The notes: generated by a model from the sequence alone, not told the origin. A DNA stretch of 46,838 bases from Actinomycetes bacterium (GCA_021788115.1 JAJYLA010000008.1:1-46838), one strand, 5' to 3'; numbered from the stretch's first letter, positions 7,186 to 16,422 are shown. Made by a program: numbers and translations.

Positions 7186-9276
7186 GTGCCCCGGTTGATC
7201 CGCTTCGTGGCCCTTTCAGCGGCCGGCGCCCTCACCCTGGCGGGGGCCGCGACCGGGCTCGTCGCCGTCGGCAGGGGACTCGTGCGCCACGCCGCCACCG
7301 CAGAGGCAATTCCGCTGCCGCCCCTCCAAGCGGAGTCTCCGCTCGGCGGCTCCACCGTGTACGCGAGCGACGGCCACACCGTCCTCGCGGTCCTGCACGC
7401 CTCCGAGTCCCGCAAACCGGTTCCCCTCAGCCACGTTGCCAAGGTGCTGATCACCGCCGTGCTCGACACGGAGGACCACCGCTTCTACGTCCACGGCGGT
7501 TTCGACCTCCCCTCGGCGCTGCGGGCCCTGGCGGCAGATTCCTCCGGCGCAGGCATCCAGGGCGGTTCGACGATCGCTCAGCAGCTGGTGAAGCAGACGT
7601 ACCTGACCTCGGTGCAAAAGATCTCCCGCAAGATCAAAGAAGCGGTTCTCGCGGTCCGCCTCGAGCGCAAGTACACCAAGAACGAGATCCTCCAGGCGTA
7701 CCTGAACTCCATCTACCTGGGCAACGGCGCGTACGGCGTGGAAGCCGCCGCCAACGCCTACTTCGGCGAGCATGCCAGCGGTGTTGACCTACCCCAGGCG
7801 GCGCTGCTGGCCGGTCTGATACAGAACCCGAGCGGCTACGACCCCATCTTGAACCCCGAAGGCGCACGGCGACGCCGCGCCGAGGTGCTCGGCCGCATGG
7901 TCCACTACGGCGACATCACGCCGGCCCAGGCCGCCGCAGCCAACGCGACGCCTCTACCCACCCGCCGGCTGGAGCCGCACGTGCAGAGCGACCAGATCAG
8001 CGACTACTACGTGCTGGAGGTGCGCGACGAACTGCTCGGTCCCAACAGCCCGCTCGGCGGCACCTACGACCAGCGCTACCAGGCCCTCTTCGAAGGGGGT
8101 CTCAAGATCTACACGAACCTCGACCCGGCCCTCCAGAAAGCGGCAGAGCGGGCCGTCGCCGCGGACTCCCCGCCGAACAAGAGGGGGTTCGAGGAGGGTC
8201 TCGTCGCCATCGACCCGGCCACCGGGGCGGTCCGGGCGATGGTCGGAGGGCTCGGCGTGAAGCAGTCGGCCTATGACGTCGTCACGCAGGGCCTTCGCCA
8301 GCCGGGGTCCGGTTTCAAGGTGTTCACCCTTCTGGCGGCTCTTCAAAAGGGTTACTCGATCTACGACACGGTCGACTCGCAGTCGCCCTGCGCCATCAAC
8401 TTCCCGACGGACCACGCCCTCGTGAGCCATCCCATCAACAACGACACGGGCAATGGCGGCGGGATCGTGACGGTCCTGAACGCCACCGCCCTGTCCATCA
8501 ACTGCGCCTACATCCGCCTCGCCCACGAGGTGGGGCTGTACAACGTGATCGACATGGCGCACCGGCTCGGTATCAGCGAGAAGCTCCCCCCCTACCCGTC
8601 GATGGTGATCGGTTCCATCGCCGTGCACCCGATCGAGATGGCGGCTGCGTACGCGACGCTCGCCGACGACGGCGTCTACCACACGCCGACGTTCATCCGA
8701 AAGGTCCTCGACCGCTCGGGCGCGACGATCTTCAGCGCGTCCCGCCGGGGCCACCGAGTCATATCCAGCCAGCTGGCGCGCGAGGCGAACGTCGCGTTCC
8801 AGGCGGTGGTGCAGTACGGTACCGGCACCTCCGCCCAGCTTCCGGGCCGGCAGGTCGCCGGCAAGACCGGGACGACCAACTCGTACGTGGACGCCTGGTT
8901 CAACGGTTACACCCCGCAGCTAGAGGCGACCGTGTGGATGGGCGACCTCCACGCGGAAGTCCCGATGGTCAACGTCGACGGTGTCGCTGCCGTGTACGGG
9001 GCTACCTTCCCCGCGCAGACCTGGAACGACTTCATGGCCCAGGCCCTGGCGAACGCGCCGCTCGCCGCGTTCCTGCCGCCCGACCCCTCCCAGCTCCCCG
9101 CCCCCCGCTACATCACCTCCCCTGCGCTGGTCCGCGACGACGTGCTCGACCACAACTACGCGCCCCCTCCGACGACTGTCCCGCCTTCGACGACCTCCCC
9201 GCCGACGACCGCCTCGCCCACGACCACCTCCCCGCCCTCCACCACGGCACCCCCCAAGCGCGGGCACCATGGCTAG
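7186..9276 (+). CDS. Class A penicillin-binding protein (bifunctional transglycosylase/transpeptidase)
   Basis: The 696-aa cell-wall synthase has a short cytosolic N-terminus and an N-terminal membrane helix (about residues 5-27). The GT51 transglycosylase domain carries the catalytic Glu in TEDHRF (E96), GGSTIAQQLVKQ and KIKEAVLAVRLE. The transpeptidase domain has the nucleophile motif SGFK (S375-K378), SIN (S437-N439) and KTGT (K560). The last 35 residues are a Thr/Pro/Ser-rich tail, typical of actinobacterial PBPs and likely exposed in the envelope. The GTG start has a GGGGGAG site upstream. The gene overlaps the following zinc-ribbon gene by 8 nt. Confidence 0.95.
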   Translation: MPRLIRFVALSAAGALTLAGAATGLVAVGRGLVRHAATAEAIPLPPLQAESPLGGSTVYASDGHTVLAVLHASESRKPVPLSHVAKVLITAVLDTEDHRFYVHGGFDLPSALRALAADSSGAGIQGGSTIAQQLVKQTYLTSVQKISRKIKEAVLAVRLERKYTKNEILQAYLNSIYLGNGAYGVEAAANAYFGEHASGVDLPQAALLAGLIQNPSGYDPILNPEGARRRRAEVLGRMVHYGDITPAQAAAANATPLPTRRLEPHVQSDQISDYYVLEVRDELLGPNSPLGGTYDQRYQALFEGGLKIYTNLDPALQKAAERAVAADSPPNKRGFEEGLVAIDPATGAVRAMVGGLGVKQSAYDVVTQGLRQPGSGFKVFTLLAALQKGYSIYDTVDSQSPCAINFPTDHALVSHPINNDTGNGGGIVTVLNATALSINCAYIRLAHEVGLYNVIDMAHRLGISEKLPPYPSMVIGSIAVHPIEMAAAYATLADDGVYHTPTFIRKVLDRSGATIFSASRRGHRVISSQLAREANVAFQAVVQYGTGTSAQLPGRQVAGKTGTTNSYVDAWFNGYTPQLEATVWMGDLHAEVPMVNVDGVAAVYGATFPAQTWNDFMAQALANAPLAAFLPPDPSQLPAPRYITSPALVRDDVLDHNYAPPPTTVPPSTTSPPTTASPTTTSPPSTTAPPKRGHHG

Positions 9277-9994
9277 CGCCGAGCTCGAAGCCCTCCTGGC
9301 CGTCCAGGAGCTCGACACGGCCATCGACCAGAACCAGCACCGCCGGGCGACCCTCCCGGAGAGATCGGAGCTCGCCGCGGTCGATCAGAGCATCGCGGCC
9401 CTCGGCGCGGACCTCGCCGCCGCCACCGCCTCCCGGGACGAGATCGCCGGCCGGCAGGAGGAGGCCGAAGCGGAGCTCGCCTCCACCGAGGGCAGGCGCG
9501 ATGCGGTGCAGCGCCGGCTCTACAGCGGCGAGGTTCGGGCGTCGCGGGACCTCCAGGCCCTGGCCGGCGATGTCGACGTGCTCGGGGCGCGCATCTCCGG
9601 GCTGGAGGAGCAGATCCTCACGCTGATGGAGGAGCGCGAACCCTTCGACGCTCGCGTCGGGGAGCTCTCCGAGCAGATGAGCGCGCTCACCGAGCGCCGC
9701 ACGGTCGCGGCGGAGGCGCTGGCGCGCGCCGAGGAGAAGCTCGCCGCCGAGCTCGCGGGCCACCAGGCGCGGCGGCGCGAGGTCGCCGCCGGCGTGCCGG
9801 GCGACCTGCTGGCCACCTACGACCGGCTTCGGGTCAGGCGGGACGGCGTCGGCGCCGCCCGGCTCGTGGGCGACCGGTGCAACGGATGCCACCTGACGCT
9901 CCCGGCCACCGAGCTGGATCGCATCCGCCGTCTTCCCCCCGGGGAGGTGGTCACCTGCGACCAGTGCGGAAGGATCCTGGTCCCCGGGGGATAG
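9269..9994 (+). CDS. Coiled-coil protein with C-terminal C4 zinc ribbon (CT398/DUF164-like)
   Basis: The 241-aa product is a long Glu/Ala/Arg-rich coiled coil (about residues 1-190) followed by a zinc ribbon with CNGC (C204, C207) and CDQC (C230, C233), separated by a 22-residue loop containing LPATELDRIRRLP. This matches the CT398-type family, which is widespread and proposed to bind nucleic acid or to bridge sigma-54/flagellar parts in chlamydiae; the role in actinobacteria is unknown. ATG 9269 overlaps the PBP stop, so the two are probably cotranscribed. The histidine phosphatase follows after 53 nt. Confidence 0.88.
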   Translation: MASAELEALLAVQELDTAIDQNQHRRATLPERSELAAVDQSIAALGADLAAATASRDEIAGRQEEAEAELASTEGRRDAVQRRLYSGEVRASRDLQALAGDVDVLGARISGLEEQILTLMEEREPFDARVGELSEQMSALTERRTVAAEALARAEEKLAAELAGHQARRREVAAGVPGDLLATYDRLRVRRDGVGAARLVGDRCNGCHLTLPATELDRIRRLPPGEVVTCDQCGRILVPGG

Positions 9995-10047
9995 AGACCC
10001 CGCCGCCGCGGGTGCCGCCGGCGCCGGCCGGAGGGTAGCGTCGCCCC

Positions 10048-10623
10048 GTGCTGTACCTGGTGCGCCACGGCCGGACCGCCACCAACGCCGATAGGCGCCT
10101 GCTCGGCCGCGTCGATGTCCCCCTCGACGAGCTCGGCAGGCGCCAGGCGGCGGCGCTCGGCCAGCTCGGGTTCCTTCGCGGGGCGGCCCGTGTGGTGAGC
10201 AGCCCGCTGCTCCGGGCGCGGGATACGGCCGCGGCGCTCGGGCCCCGGGTGAGCGTCGACGAGCGCTGGGCCGAGATCGACTACGGGATGTACGACGGGT
10301 GGAAGGTCGAGGACGCGTCGGAGCTGTGGAAAAGGTGGGGAGCGGACCTGTCCTACACGCCCGAGGGCGGCGAGTCGCTGGCGGCGCTCGGCCACCGGGT
10401 GCGGGAGGCGTGCGCCGAGCTGTGGCCGGAGGCCGCCGAGCGCGACGTGGTGGTCGTGACGCACGTGTCACCCCTCAAGGCGGCGGTCGCCTGGGCGCTC
10501 GGAGTCGGCGACGACATCGCGTGGCGGATGTTCGTCGATGTCGCGTCGGTCTCCCGCGTGGGTGCCGGGCGCAGCGGGCCGGCGTTGCTGACCTTCAACG
10601 AGGTCCACCACCGCCCCTCCTGA
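10048..10623 (+). CDS. Histidine phosphatase superfamily protein (phosphoglycerate mutase-like)
   Basis: The 191-aa cytosolic enzyme begins MLYLVRHGRT, with the phosphorylated His at residue 7 in the RHG motif. It also has SSPLLRARDTA (second phosphate-binding Arg), a catalytic acidic residue in WAEIDYGMYDG, and the distal His in VVVTHVSPLK. Substrate cannot be deduced; family members range from phosphoglycerate mutases to cobalamin, fructose-2,6-bisphosphate and acid phosphatases. In other actinobacteria this domain is often fused to RNase H next to a zinc-ribbon gene; here it stands alone behind such a gene. The start is GTG. Confidence 0.88.
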   Translation: MLYLVRHGRTATNADRRLLGRVDVPLDELGRRQAAALGQLGFLRGAARVVSSPLLRARDTAAALGPRVSVDERWAEIDYGMYDGWKVEDASELWKRWGADLSYTPEGGESLAALGHRVREACAELWPEAAERDVVVVTHVSPLKAAVAWALGVGDDIAWRMFVDVASVSRVGAGRSGPALLTFNEVHHRPS

Positions 10624-10679
10624 GCCGGGGCCCGGGGTCGCGCGGTTACGACCCCGGTGACGCGGGAAAGGACCATGGC

Positions 10680-11687
10680 ATGACACGACGCGGTGTGACT
10701 GTCGTCACGGGGGCTTCCGCCGGCGTGGGGCGCGCCACCGCACGGGCACTCGCCGGGCGCGGCTTCGACGTGGCCCTGCTCGCCCGCGGGGAAGCGGGGC
10801 TCGAGGCTGCAGCAGAGGAGGTGCGCGCCGCCGGCGGCCGGGCGCTGTCTGTGCCCACCGACGTGGCCCACTACGACCAGGTGGAGGCCGCCGCCGGGCG
10901 CGTCGAGGACGAGCTCGGGCCCATCGACGCCTGGGTCAACGACGCGATGGCGACCGTCTTCGCCCCGGTGTGGGAGGTGAGCCCCGACGACTTCCGCAGG
11001 GCGATCGAGGTCACCCTGCTCGGCCAGGTGTGGGGAACCAAGGTGGCGCTGGCGCGCATGCGTCCCCGCGACCGCGGCTCCATCGTCAACGTCGGGTCCG
11101 CGCTGGCCTTCATCGGCATCCCGCTCCAGTCGGCGTACTGCTCGGCGAAGTTCGCCTGCCGCGGCTTCTTCGAGTCGACGCGGGCGGAGCTGCTCCACGA
11201 AGGCAGCCACGTCCGCCTCAGCATGGTCCACCTTCCCGCCGTCAACACCCCCCAGTTCGACTGGGGCGCGACGACCGTCGACCGCCACCCGCAGCCCGTC
11301 CCGCCCATCTACCAGCCCGAGATCGCTGCCGAGCGGATCGTGGAAACGGTCCTCGACGGCCGGAGGGCGCGCGTGGTCGGCTCTTGGAACAAGCTGCTCG
11401 TCGCGGCCGGCTCCCTTTTTCCCGGATACGGCAACCAGTACGCAGCCATCGCCGCCTGGAGCAGCCAGTTCACCTCGCGCCCGATCTCCCCGGACCGGCC
11501 GGCCAACCTGCACGCCCCGCTCGACGGGGGGAGCGACGCGGGAGCCCACGGGTCCTTCGACGACAAGGCCGGCGGCTTCTGGGCCCCGTCGTTTCTCAGG
11601 TCGCTGCCGCAGACGGCGAAGAACGCCGGCACGGCCCTGTCGCGCACGGTCGCGGAGAAACGCCGGCGGCTCAGCGCCGACCGATGA
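10680..11687 (+). CDS. Short-chain dehydrogenase/reductase (SDR) with extended C-terminus
   Basis: The product is 335 aa, longer than the usual ~250. The Rossmann cofactor motif TGASAGVG is at residues 10-17. The catalytic triad is Ser in VGSALAF (S140), Tyr and Lys in YCSAK (Y153, K157). After about residue 250 comes an extra C-terminal region with LFPGYGNQYAAIAAW, seen in SDRs of this subgroup. The substrate is unknown. ATG 10680 is preceded by GGGAAAGGA. The stop overlaps the start of the GH15 gene (ATGA at 11684-11687), so SDR, GH15 and ferredoxin form a coupled run. Confidence 0.9.
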   Translation: MTRRGVTVVTGASAGVGRATARALAGRGFDVALLARGEAGLEAAAEEVRAAGGRALSVPTDVAHYDQVEAAAGRVEDELGPIDAWVNDAMATVFAPVWEVSPDDFRRAIEVTLLGQVWGTKVALARMRPRDRGSIVNVGSALAFIGIPLQSAYCSAKFACRGFFESTRAELLHEGSHVRLSMVHLPAVNTPQFDWGATTVDRHPQPVPPIYQPEIAAERIVETVLDGRRARVVGSWNKLLVAAGSLFPGYGNQYAAIAAWSSQFTSRPISPDRPANLHAPLDGGSDAGAHGSFDDKAGGFWAPSFLRSLPQTAKNAGTALSRTVAEKRRRLSADR

Positions 11688-13522
11688 AGGCCCCGCCGAA
11701 GACCCGGCCGGCGGCGCGTCAGGACGGTTTCGTCCCGCTCGAGGCGTACGCCGCCCTCGGCGACGGGCGCAACGCCGCCCTCGTGGCCAGCGACGGGAGG
11801 ATCGACTGGTGGGCCATCCCCACGCTCGACTCCCCACCGGTATGCGCCGCGATCCTCGATCCCGAGCAGGGCGGCCACTTCCTCCTCGCGCCGGAGGAGG
11901 ACTGGAAGTGCTCGCGCCGATACCTGCCGCGCACCAACGTCCTCGAAACCGAATACGTCACGCAATCGGGAACGGTGCGCGTCACCGAAACGCTCAACGT
12001 CGGTACCGCCGGCCGGCTCCCCTGGACCGAGCTGGCCCGGCGGATCGACGGGCTGTCCGGGGAGGTTCCCATGAGATGGGAGCTGGCCCCCGGCGAGCGC
12101 GCCCACGACGCCCGCCCCTGGAGCGCTGATTGGCAGGGCACGCCGATCCTCCACGTCGGCGACCAGAGCCTGGGCGTGATCGTCGACGGCGGGGGCACGG
12201 TCGAGATGGGCCCGCACCGGGCGGCCGGCCGGCTGCGCTGCCGGGCGGGCCAGCGGTCGCTCGTGGCGGTTGTAGCCAGCGACGCCGAGCCGCTGTTCGT
12301 GCCGAGCGCCGAGTCGATCCAGTACCGCCTGGACCGCACCGCCGACCACTGGCGCCGCTGGTCCGACCTGGTCGCCCCGGGCGACCGATGGCCCGACGCG
12401 GTGCTGCGCTCCGCCCTGGTGCTCAAGACCCTCCTGTACGAGCCCTCGGGGGCCATCGCCGCCGCGGCCACGATGTGCCTTCCCGAGCTCATCGGCGGAG
12501 ACCAGAACTGGGACTACCGGTACGCGTGGGTGCGGGACTCCTCCTTCACACTCGACGCGTTGATCGGCCTCCAGCTGCACGAAGAGGTCCACCACGCGGT
12601 CTCGTGGCTGCTCTCGGCGCTGAAGCGGACCGCGCCCGACCTGCCGGTGTTCTACAGGCTCGACGGCACGGTGCCCACGGACGACGAGTCGGAGCTGGAC
12701 CTGCGCGGCTACCGCGGCAGCACCCCGGTGCGCAGCGGGAACCGGGCGGCGAAACAGACCCAGCTCGGGACCTTCGGCGACCTGTTCGACACGATCCACC
12801 GCTATGTCGCCGAGGGCCACGTGCTCGACCCGCGCACTTCCGACGTCCTCGGCAGCCTGGCGGACCGCTGCTGCGACACGTGGACCACGGCCGACTCGGG
12901 GATATGGGAGCTCCCGGACCTCCAGCACTACACGATCTCGAAGATCGGCTGCTGGACCGCGCTCGACCGCGCCGCACGCATGGCGGAGGCGGGTCACCTG
13001 CACGGGCATTCCTCCGCCCGCAGGTGGCGCCGGGAGGCGGAGGAGATCAAGGCGTGGGTCGACGAGCACTGCTGGTCCAAAGCGAAGGGCTCCTACTCGA
13101 TGCACGCCGGCACCGACCGCCTCGACGCGGCCGTCCTGCTCGCGGGGCGTACCGGCTTCGAGCGGGGGGAGCGGCTCGCCTCGACCGTCGAAGCGGTGCG
13201 CGACGAGCTGGGGCGCGGGCCCCTGGTGTACCGCTACTCGGGACAGCAGGGGCACGAGGGTTGCTTCGTGGCGTGCACCTTCTGGGTGATCGACGCCCTG
13301 GCCCGCCTGGGCCGCGTCGACGAGGCCGCCGCGCTCATGGAGGAGGCCCTCCGCCTCGTCAACGACGTCGGCCTCCTGTCCGAGGAGATCGACGGGAAGT
13401 CGGGGTCCTTCCTCGGCAACCTCCCCCAGGGCCTGTCGCACCTGGCGCTGATCAGCGCGGCCCACACCATCGAGGAGTGCAGCGCTAGCGTGCGACGCAT
13501 TGCGCCGACGGGAGGTGAGTGA
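11684..13522 (+). CDS. Glycoside hydrolase family 15 protein (glucoamylase/trehalase type)
   Basis: The 612-aa enzyme has a trehalase-like N-terminal beta-domain (residues about 20-250, with LVASDGRIDWWAIPTLDSP) and a C-terminal (alpha/alpha)6 barrel. The signature GDQNWDYRYAWVRD (about residues 272-285) carries the proposed acid region, and LLSEEIDGKSGSFLGNLPQG (E567/E568) the other catalytic Glu and substrate loop. Actinobacterial relatives hydrolyse trehalose or alpha-glucans. There is no signal peptide, so it should act in the cytosol. Translationally coupled to the SDR upstream and to the ferredoxin downstream (TGATG). Confidence 0.92.
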   Translation: MKAPPKTRPAARQDGFVPLEAYAALGDGRNAALVASDGRIDWWAIPTLDSPPVCAAILDPEQGGHFLLAPEEDWKCSRRYLPRTNVLETEYVTQSGTVRVTETLNVGTAGRLPWTELARRIDGLSGEVPMRWELAPGERAHDARPWSADWQGTPILHVGDQSLGVIVDGGGTVEMGPHRAAGRLRCRAGQRSLVAVVASDAEPLFVPSAESIQYRLDRTADHWRRWSDLVAPGDRWPDAVLRSALVLKTLLYEPSGAIAAAATMCLPELIGGDQNWDYRYAWVRDSSFTLDALIGLQLHEEVHHAVSWLLSALKRTAPDLPVFYRLDGTVPTDDESELDLRGYRGSTPVRSGNRAAKQTQLGTFGDLFDTIHRYVAEGHVLDPRTSDVLGSLADRCCDTWTTADSGIWELPDLQHYTISKIGCWTALDRAARMAEAGHLHGHSSARRWRREAEEIKAWVDEHCWSKAKGSYSMHAGTDRLDAAVLLAGRTGFERGERLASTVEAVRDELGRGPLVYRYSGQQGHEGCFVACTFWVIDALARLGRVDEAAALMEEALRLVNDVGLLSEEIDGKSGSFLGNLPQGLSHLALISAAHTIEECSASVRRIAPTGGE

Positions 13523-13713
13523 TGCGAGTGGTCGTCGACTACGACCTGTGCGAGAGCAACGGCCTGTGCATGGCGGCGGCACCAGAGGTGTTCGAAGTGC
13601 GCGACGACGATTTCATGTACGTGTTGCAGGAGATCCCGCCCGAGGAGCTTCGCTCGAAGGTCGAGCTGGCGGTCCGCAACTGCCCGAAGCAGGCGCTCAG
13701 GCTCGAGGACTGA
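13522..13713 (+). CDS. Small ferredoxin, three-cysteine [3Fe-4S]-type
   Basis: The 63-aa acidic protein begins MRVVVDYDLCESNGLCM. Cysteines lie in a C-x5-C pair near residues 10 and 16 and in a terminal NCPKQAL (C-P), the three-Cys pattern of [3Fe-4S] ferredoxins that feed actinobacterial cytochrome P450s; the Cys that would make a [4Fe-4S] cluster is absent. ATG 13522 is chosen over GTG 13519 because GGAGG at 13511-13515 gives six bases of spacing. It overlaps the GH15 stop by one base. No P450 gene is adjacent, so its electron acceptor is not known. Confidence 0.9.
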   Translation: MRVVVDYDLCESNGLCMAAAPEVFEVRDDDFMYVLQEIPPEELRSKVELAVRNCPKQALRLED

Positions 13714-14102
13714 CCGGGTCGGTCCGGGCCGCTCCCGGTCCCGGTGTCGCCGCCCCGTCACGCTCCTGCGCGGCGCGGCCGCCTCCCGCTCCGCCGCGAA
13801 AAGTCCCGGCCGCGACCTCAGATAAAGCCCTCCGGTGGCTATCGTGAAACGCGCGGCACGTAGTCACAACAACATCGAGCCGCCAAGCGAGCCCGGCCCC
13901 AGGAGTCCCACCCGCCACCTGGCCGGGCTCGTTGCATGCCCGGCCGGCTGCGGGCTGGCGAGGAGACCCGCACGGAGGTGCGCGCGCCTCTCGCGGCTTT
14001 CGCGCGGATGAAAGCAGCGCCAGGCGGGACACGGCCCGCCTCGGGCGCACCGCGGCCATAAGTTCACAGCTGGCTCACAGCGAGATCTCAGGACCGCCCG
14101 AG
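13714..14102. other. Intergenic region before the decayed two-component system
   Basis: This 389-nt stretch has no convincing reading frame. It contains the strong hairpin at 13888-13931 and several shorter GC-rich inverted repeats between 13950 and 14060. I looked for riboswitch-like conserved boxes on both strands and recognise none. The N-terminal part of the response regulator that should lie just before 14103 is not here, so the right edge is a deletion boundary. Confidence 0.5.
13888..13931. terminator. GC-rich hairpin, probable terminator
   Basis: CGAGCCCGGCC (13888-13898) pairs perfectly with GGCCGGGCTCG (13921-13931), with an inner AGG/CCT extension after a two-base bulge. There is no strong T-run, as is common for actinobacterial terminators. 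It lies 175 nt downstream of the ferredoxin gene and could stop that operon, or transcripts from the other strand. Confidence 0.5.
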
Positions 14103-14692
14103 GTGGCCGGCCGGGCGGCCCTGTCCGCCGCGCCGGAGAGGGCTTCCGACCTGATCGTGCTCGACGTCATGCTCCCCGACCTCGACGGCATCGAGGTGAC
14201 CCGCCGCCTGCGGGCCGACGGCGTCCGCGTCCCCGCGCTGTTCCTGACGGCTCGCGACTCGCTGGAGGACAAGCTCACCGGATTGACCGTCGGCGGGGAC
14301 GTCTACGTGACCAAGCCGTTCTCGCCGGCCGAGATCGTCGCCCGCGCGCGGGCGATCCTGCGCCGCACGGCCGGGGAGGCGGACCGGGACGGGCGGCTGG
14401 AGTTCTCCGACCTGGGTCATGTACGAGGAGACGCACGAGGTGTGGCGTGCCGGGGTGCCGCTCCAGTTGACGGCGACGGAGTTCAGCCTGCTGCGCTTCT
14501 TTCTCCTCAATCCCCGCCGTGTCCTCTCCAAGGCGCGGATCCTCGACCACGTGTGGCACTACGACTTCGGCGGCGACGCCAACGTGGTAGAGACCTACGT
14601 GAGCCACCTGCCAAAAAGCTCGACGCGTGCGGGCCCCCCCTCATCCACACGATCCGTCTCGTCGGCTACACGCTGCGCGAAGCGGGCCAGGA
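14103..14692 (+). pseudogene. OmpR/PhoB-type response regulator, decayed
   Basis: The receiver domain is recognisable from about its third helix: DLIVLDVMLPDLDG (phospho-acceptor Asp), PALFLTARD and YVTKPFSP. The first ~45 residues, including the acidic pocket Asp pair, are missing and the usual GGDDYV reads GGDVYV. The winged-helix part needs two frame changes: one extra base in the GGG at 14414-14416 (restoring VMYEETHEVWRAG and LTATEFSLLRFFLLNP), and one missing base near 14611 (restoring KKLDACGPPLIHTIRLVGYT). The truncated N-terminus shows true decay, not merely sequencing error. It precedes the matching histidine kinase remnant. Confidence 0.85.
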
Positions 14693-15736
14693 GTGTCGCT
14701 TCGCAGCCGTCTCCTGCTGGTCCTCTGCGCTGTCGCCGTAGCCGCCTTGGTGCTCGCGGACGTGGCCACGTACTCGGCGCTCGAGTCGTTCCTCCTCGGG
14801 CAGGTCGACCAGAGCCTGGAGCAGTACCACGTGCCGATCGAGAACTTCCTGATGACCGCGTCCTCGAACGGACGGCGGACGCCATCGCGGCCGGTGAGAT
14901 GCATCCGCGCGTGCCGGGAGAGAACCACCGGAGCGAGGTCGGGCATCTGGCCCGCGCCCTGAACGTGATGCTCGGGCGGATCCAGGACGCGTTCACGGCA
15001 CGCGACGCCACCGAGGCGGCGCTGCGCCGCTCCGAGGCCCGAATGCGGCGCTTCGTCGCGGACGCCTCCCACGAGCTGCGCCCCCCCTCGCCGCGGTCGC
15101 CGCCTACGCCGAGCTATTCGAGCGCGGCGTGCAGCACCGCCCCCGGGACCTCGTCTGGTGCTGAGCGGTATCCGGGGGGAGACCGTACGGATGGGCCATC
15201 TCGTAGAGGAGCTGCTCCTCCTGGCCCGGATGGACGAGGGCCGACCCCTCGACAGCGAGAGGGTGGATCTGGCGCCCCTCGCCGCGGAAGCGGTCGAGGC
15301 GGCCCGCGCGGTCGGCCCGGAGTTGCCGTTGCGCCTCGAGGCGGCGGAGCCGGTGGATGTGATGGGCGACCGGGGGCGCCTGCGCCAGGTGTTCGACAAC
15401 CTCCTCTCTAACGTCCGGGCCCACACGCCTCCGGGTACCGGCGCCACCGTGCGGATATCCCGCCAGGGCGACCAGGCTGTATGCGTCGTCGCCGACGACG
15501 GGCCGGGCATGACCGAGGAGCAGGCGGCGCGGGCATTCGAGAGGTTTTTTCGCCCGGACCCGTCGCGCTCGCGCACGAGCGGGGGCACCGGTCTCGGACT
15601 GTCCATAGTGGCGGCCATCGTGGGAGCGCACGGCGGCACGGTCGAGGCCGGCGCCGGCCGCGGCGCGGTGCTCACCATCCGGCTCCCCGCAGCCCCTCCG
15701 CGGGCCCCTGCGCAGGGGCCCGCGGAGGTCCCGTAG
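14693..15736 (+). pseudogene. Sensor histidine kinase, decayed partner of the response regulator
   Basis: Three frames are needed. The first (GTG 14693) encodes the N-terminal membrane helix LLLVLCAVAVAALVLA and the start of the sensor domain. At about 14861-14868 it joins in a new frame to the end of HAMP (RTADAIAAGEM), so the outer sensor and second helix are deleted. The H-box ADASHELR follows near 15055; a one-base loss in the C-run at 15081-15087 interrupts it, and another frame change lies near 15150. The ATPase domain is then intact: FDNLLSNVRAH, DDGPGM, FERFFRP and GGTGLGLSIV. The internal deletion plus indels argue for a pseudogene. Confidence 0.87.
15695..15728. terminator. Perfect 16-bp hairpin at the end of the kinase remnant
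   Basis: The arms 15695-15710 and 15713-15728 are exact reverse complements (left arm CCTCCGCGGGCCCCTG) with a two-base CG loop. It lies inside the last codons of the kinase frame, just before TAG 15734-15736, and has no T-run. A terminator overlapping the coding end is the simplest reading. Confidence 0.65.
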
Positions 15737-15840
15737 CCGCCGGATCCGGCACGTCCGACACTGCCCGCACAGTGCCCATGCCATCGCTCGCGGCGACTTC
15801 GGCGGTCCCGCGGTTCACGGGCCGCCGTCAGGGGAGCACA

Positions 15841-16365
15841 ATGGCGATGATGACAGGCACTGCAGTTCACAGACACCCCCGGCTGCACGCCGGTCCTACG
15901 GCCGTCCTCGTTGTGGCAGGGCTGGCCCTTTTCGCTGCGTGCAGTTCCTCCAAGGCGCCGGCGACCTCGACCTCGACCTCGGCGCCGGCGGCCACGACCG
16001 CGACCACCGCAACTCCGGCGGCGGGCAAGCAGACGATCACGGTGACCCCCTCGACGGGTTTGAGCAATCACCAGACCGTCCACGTAGTCGCCCGGGGCTT
16101 CAAGGCCAATGAGTCGGGACTCGTCGTCAGCGAGTGCGCCGACAAGGGCAGCGCCACCGGGCAGGCGGACTGCAACCTCAGCGGCATCGTGCTCACCAAC
16201 GCGAACGCGAGCGGCGAGGTGGACACGACCCTGACGGTCCTCAAGGGTCCCTTCGGTGCCAACAAGATCGTCTGCGGTGCATCGCAGAAGTGCGAGGTCT
16301 CGGTGACCCAGGCGACCCCGAACCCCACGGAGCAGGCGAGCGAGGACATCAGCTTCGCTTCGTGA
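15841..16365 (+). CDS. Secreted lipoprotein with neocarzinostatin-like fold
   Basis: The 174-aa product has a signal sequence with a lipobox ending LALFAAC (lipidated C34), then a Ser/Thr/Ala linker (residues 35-60), then a ~110-residue all-beta domain: ITVTPSTGLSNHQTV, VVARGF, VVSECA, CNLSG, GPFGANKIVCG, CEVSVTQ and ISF at the end. Spacing of the Cys pairs fits the neocarzinostatin family, whose original members bind enediyne chromophores; most genomic members have no known ligand. GGGGAG precedes ATG 15841. It sits intact between two decayed loci, so it is probably under selection. No enediyne pathway genes are nearby. Confidence 0.8.
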   Translation: MAMMTGTAVHRHPRLHAGPTAVLVVAGLALFAACSSSKAPATSTSTSAPAATTATTATPAAGKQTITVTPSTGLSNHQTVHVVARGFKANESGLVVSECADKGSATGQADCNLSGIVLTNANASGEVDTTLTVLKGPFGANKIVCGASQKCEVSVTQATPNPTEQASEDISFAS

Positions 16366-16422
16366 ACCCGGACGCCGCCAGCCACGCTGCGGGGCGGCGC
16401 TGGCAGAGGCCCCGCGCCGGGG

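Noticed and set aside
10575-10595. CCGGCGTTGCTG, resembling the junction core, inside the histidine phosphatase gene
   Set aside because: It lies within a conserved coding sequence and lacks the flanking motif. It shows that the short core alone arises by chance.
13860-14060. Possible structured RNA or riboswitch in the gap after the ferredoxin gene
   Set aside because: Several hairpins can form, but no conserved box of a known RNA class could be recognised; only the strong hairpin is listed.
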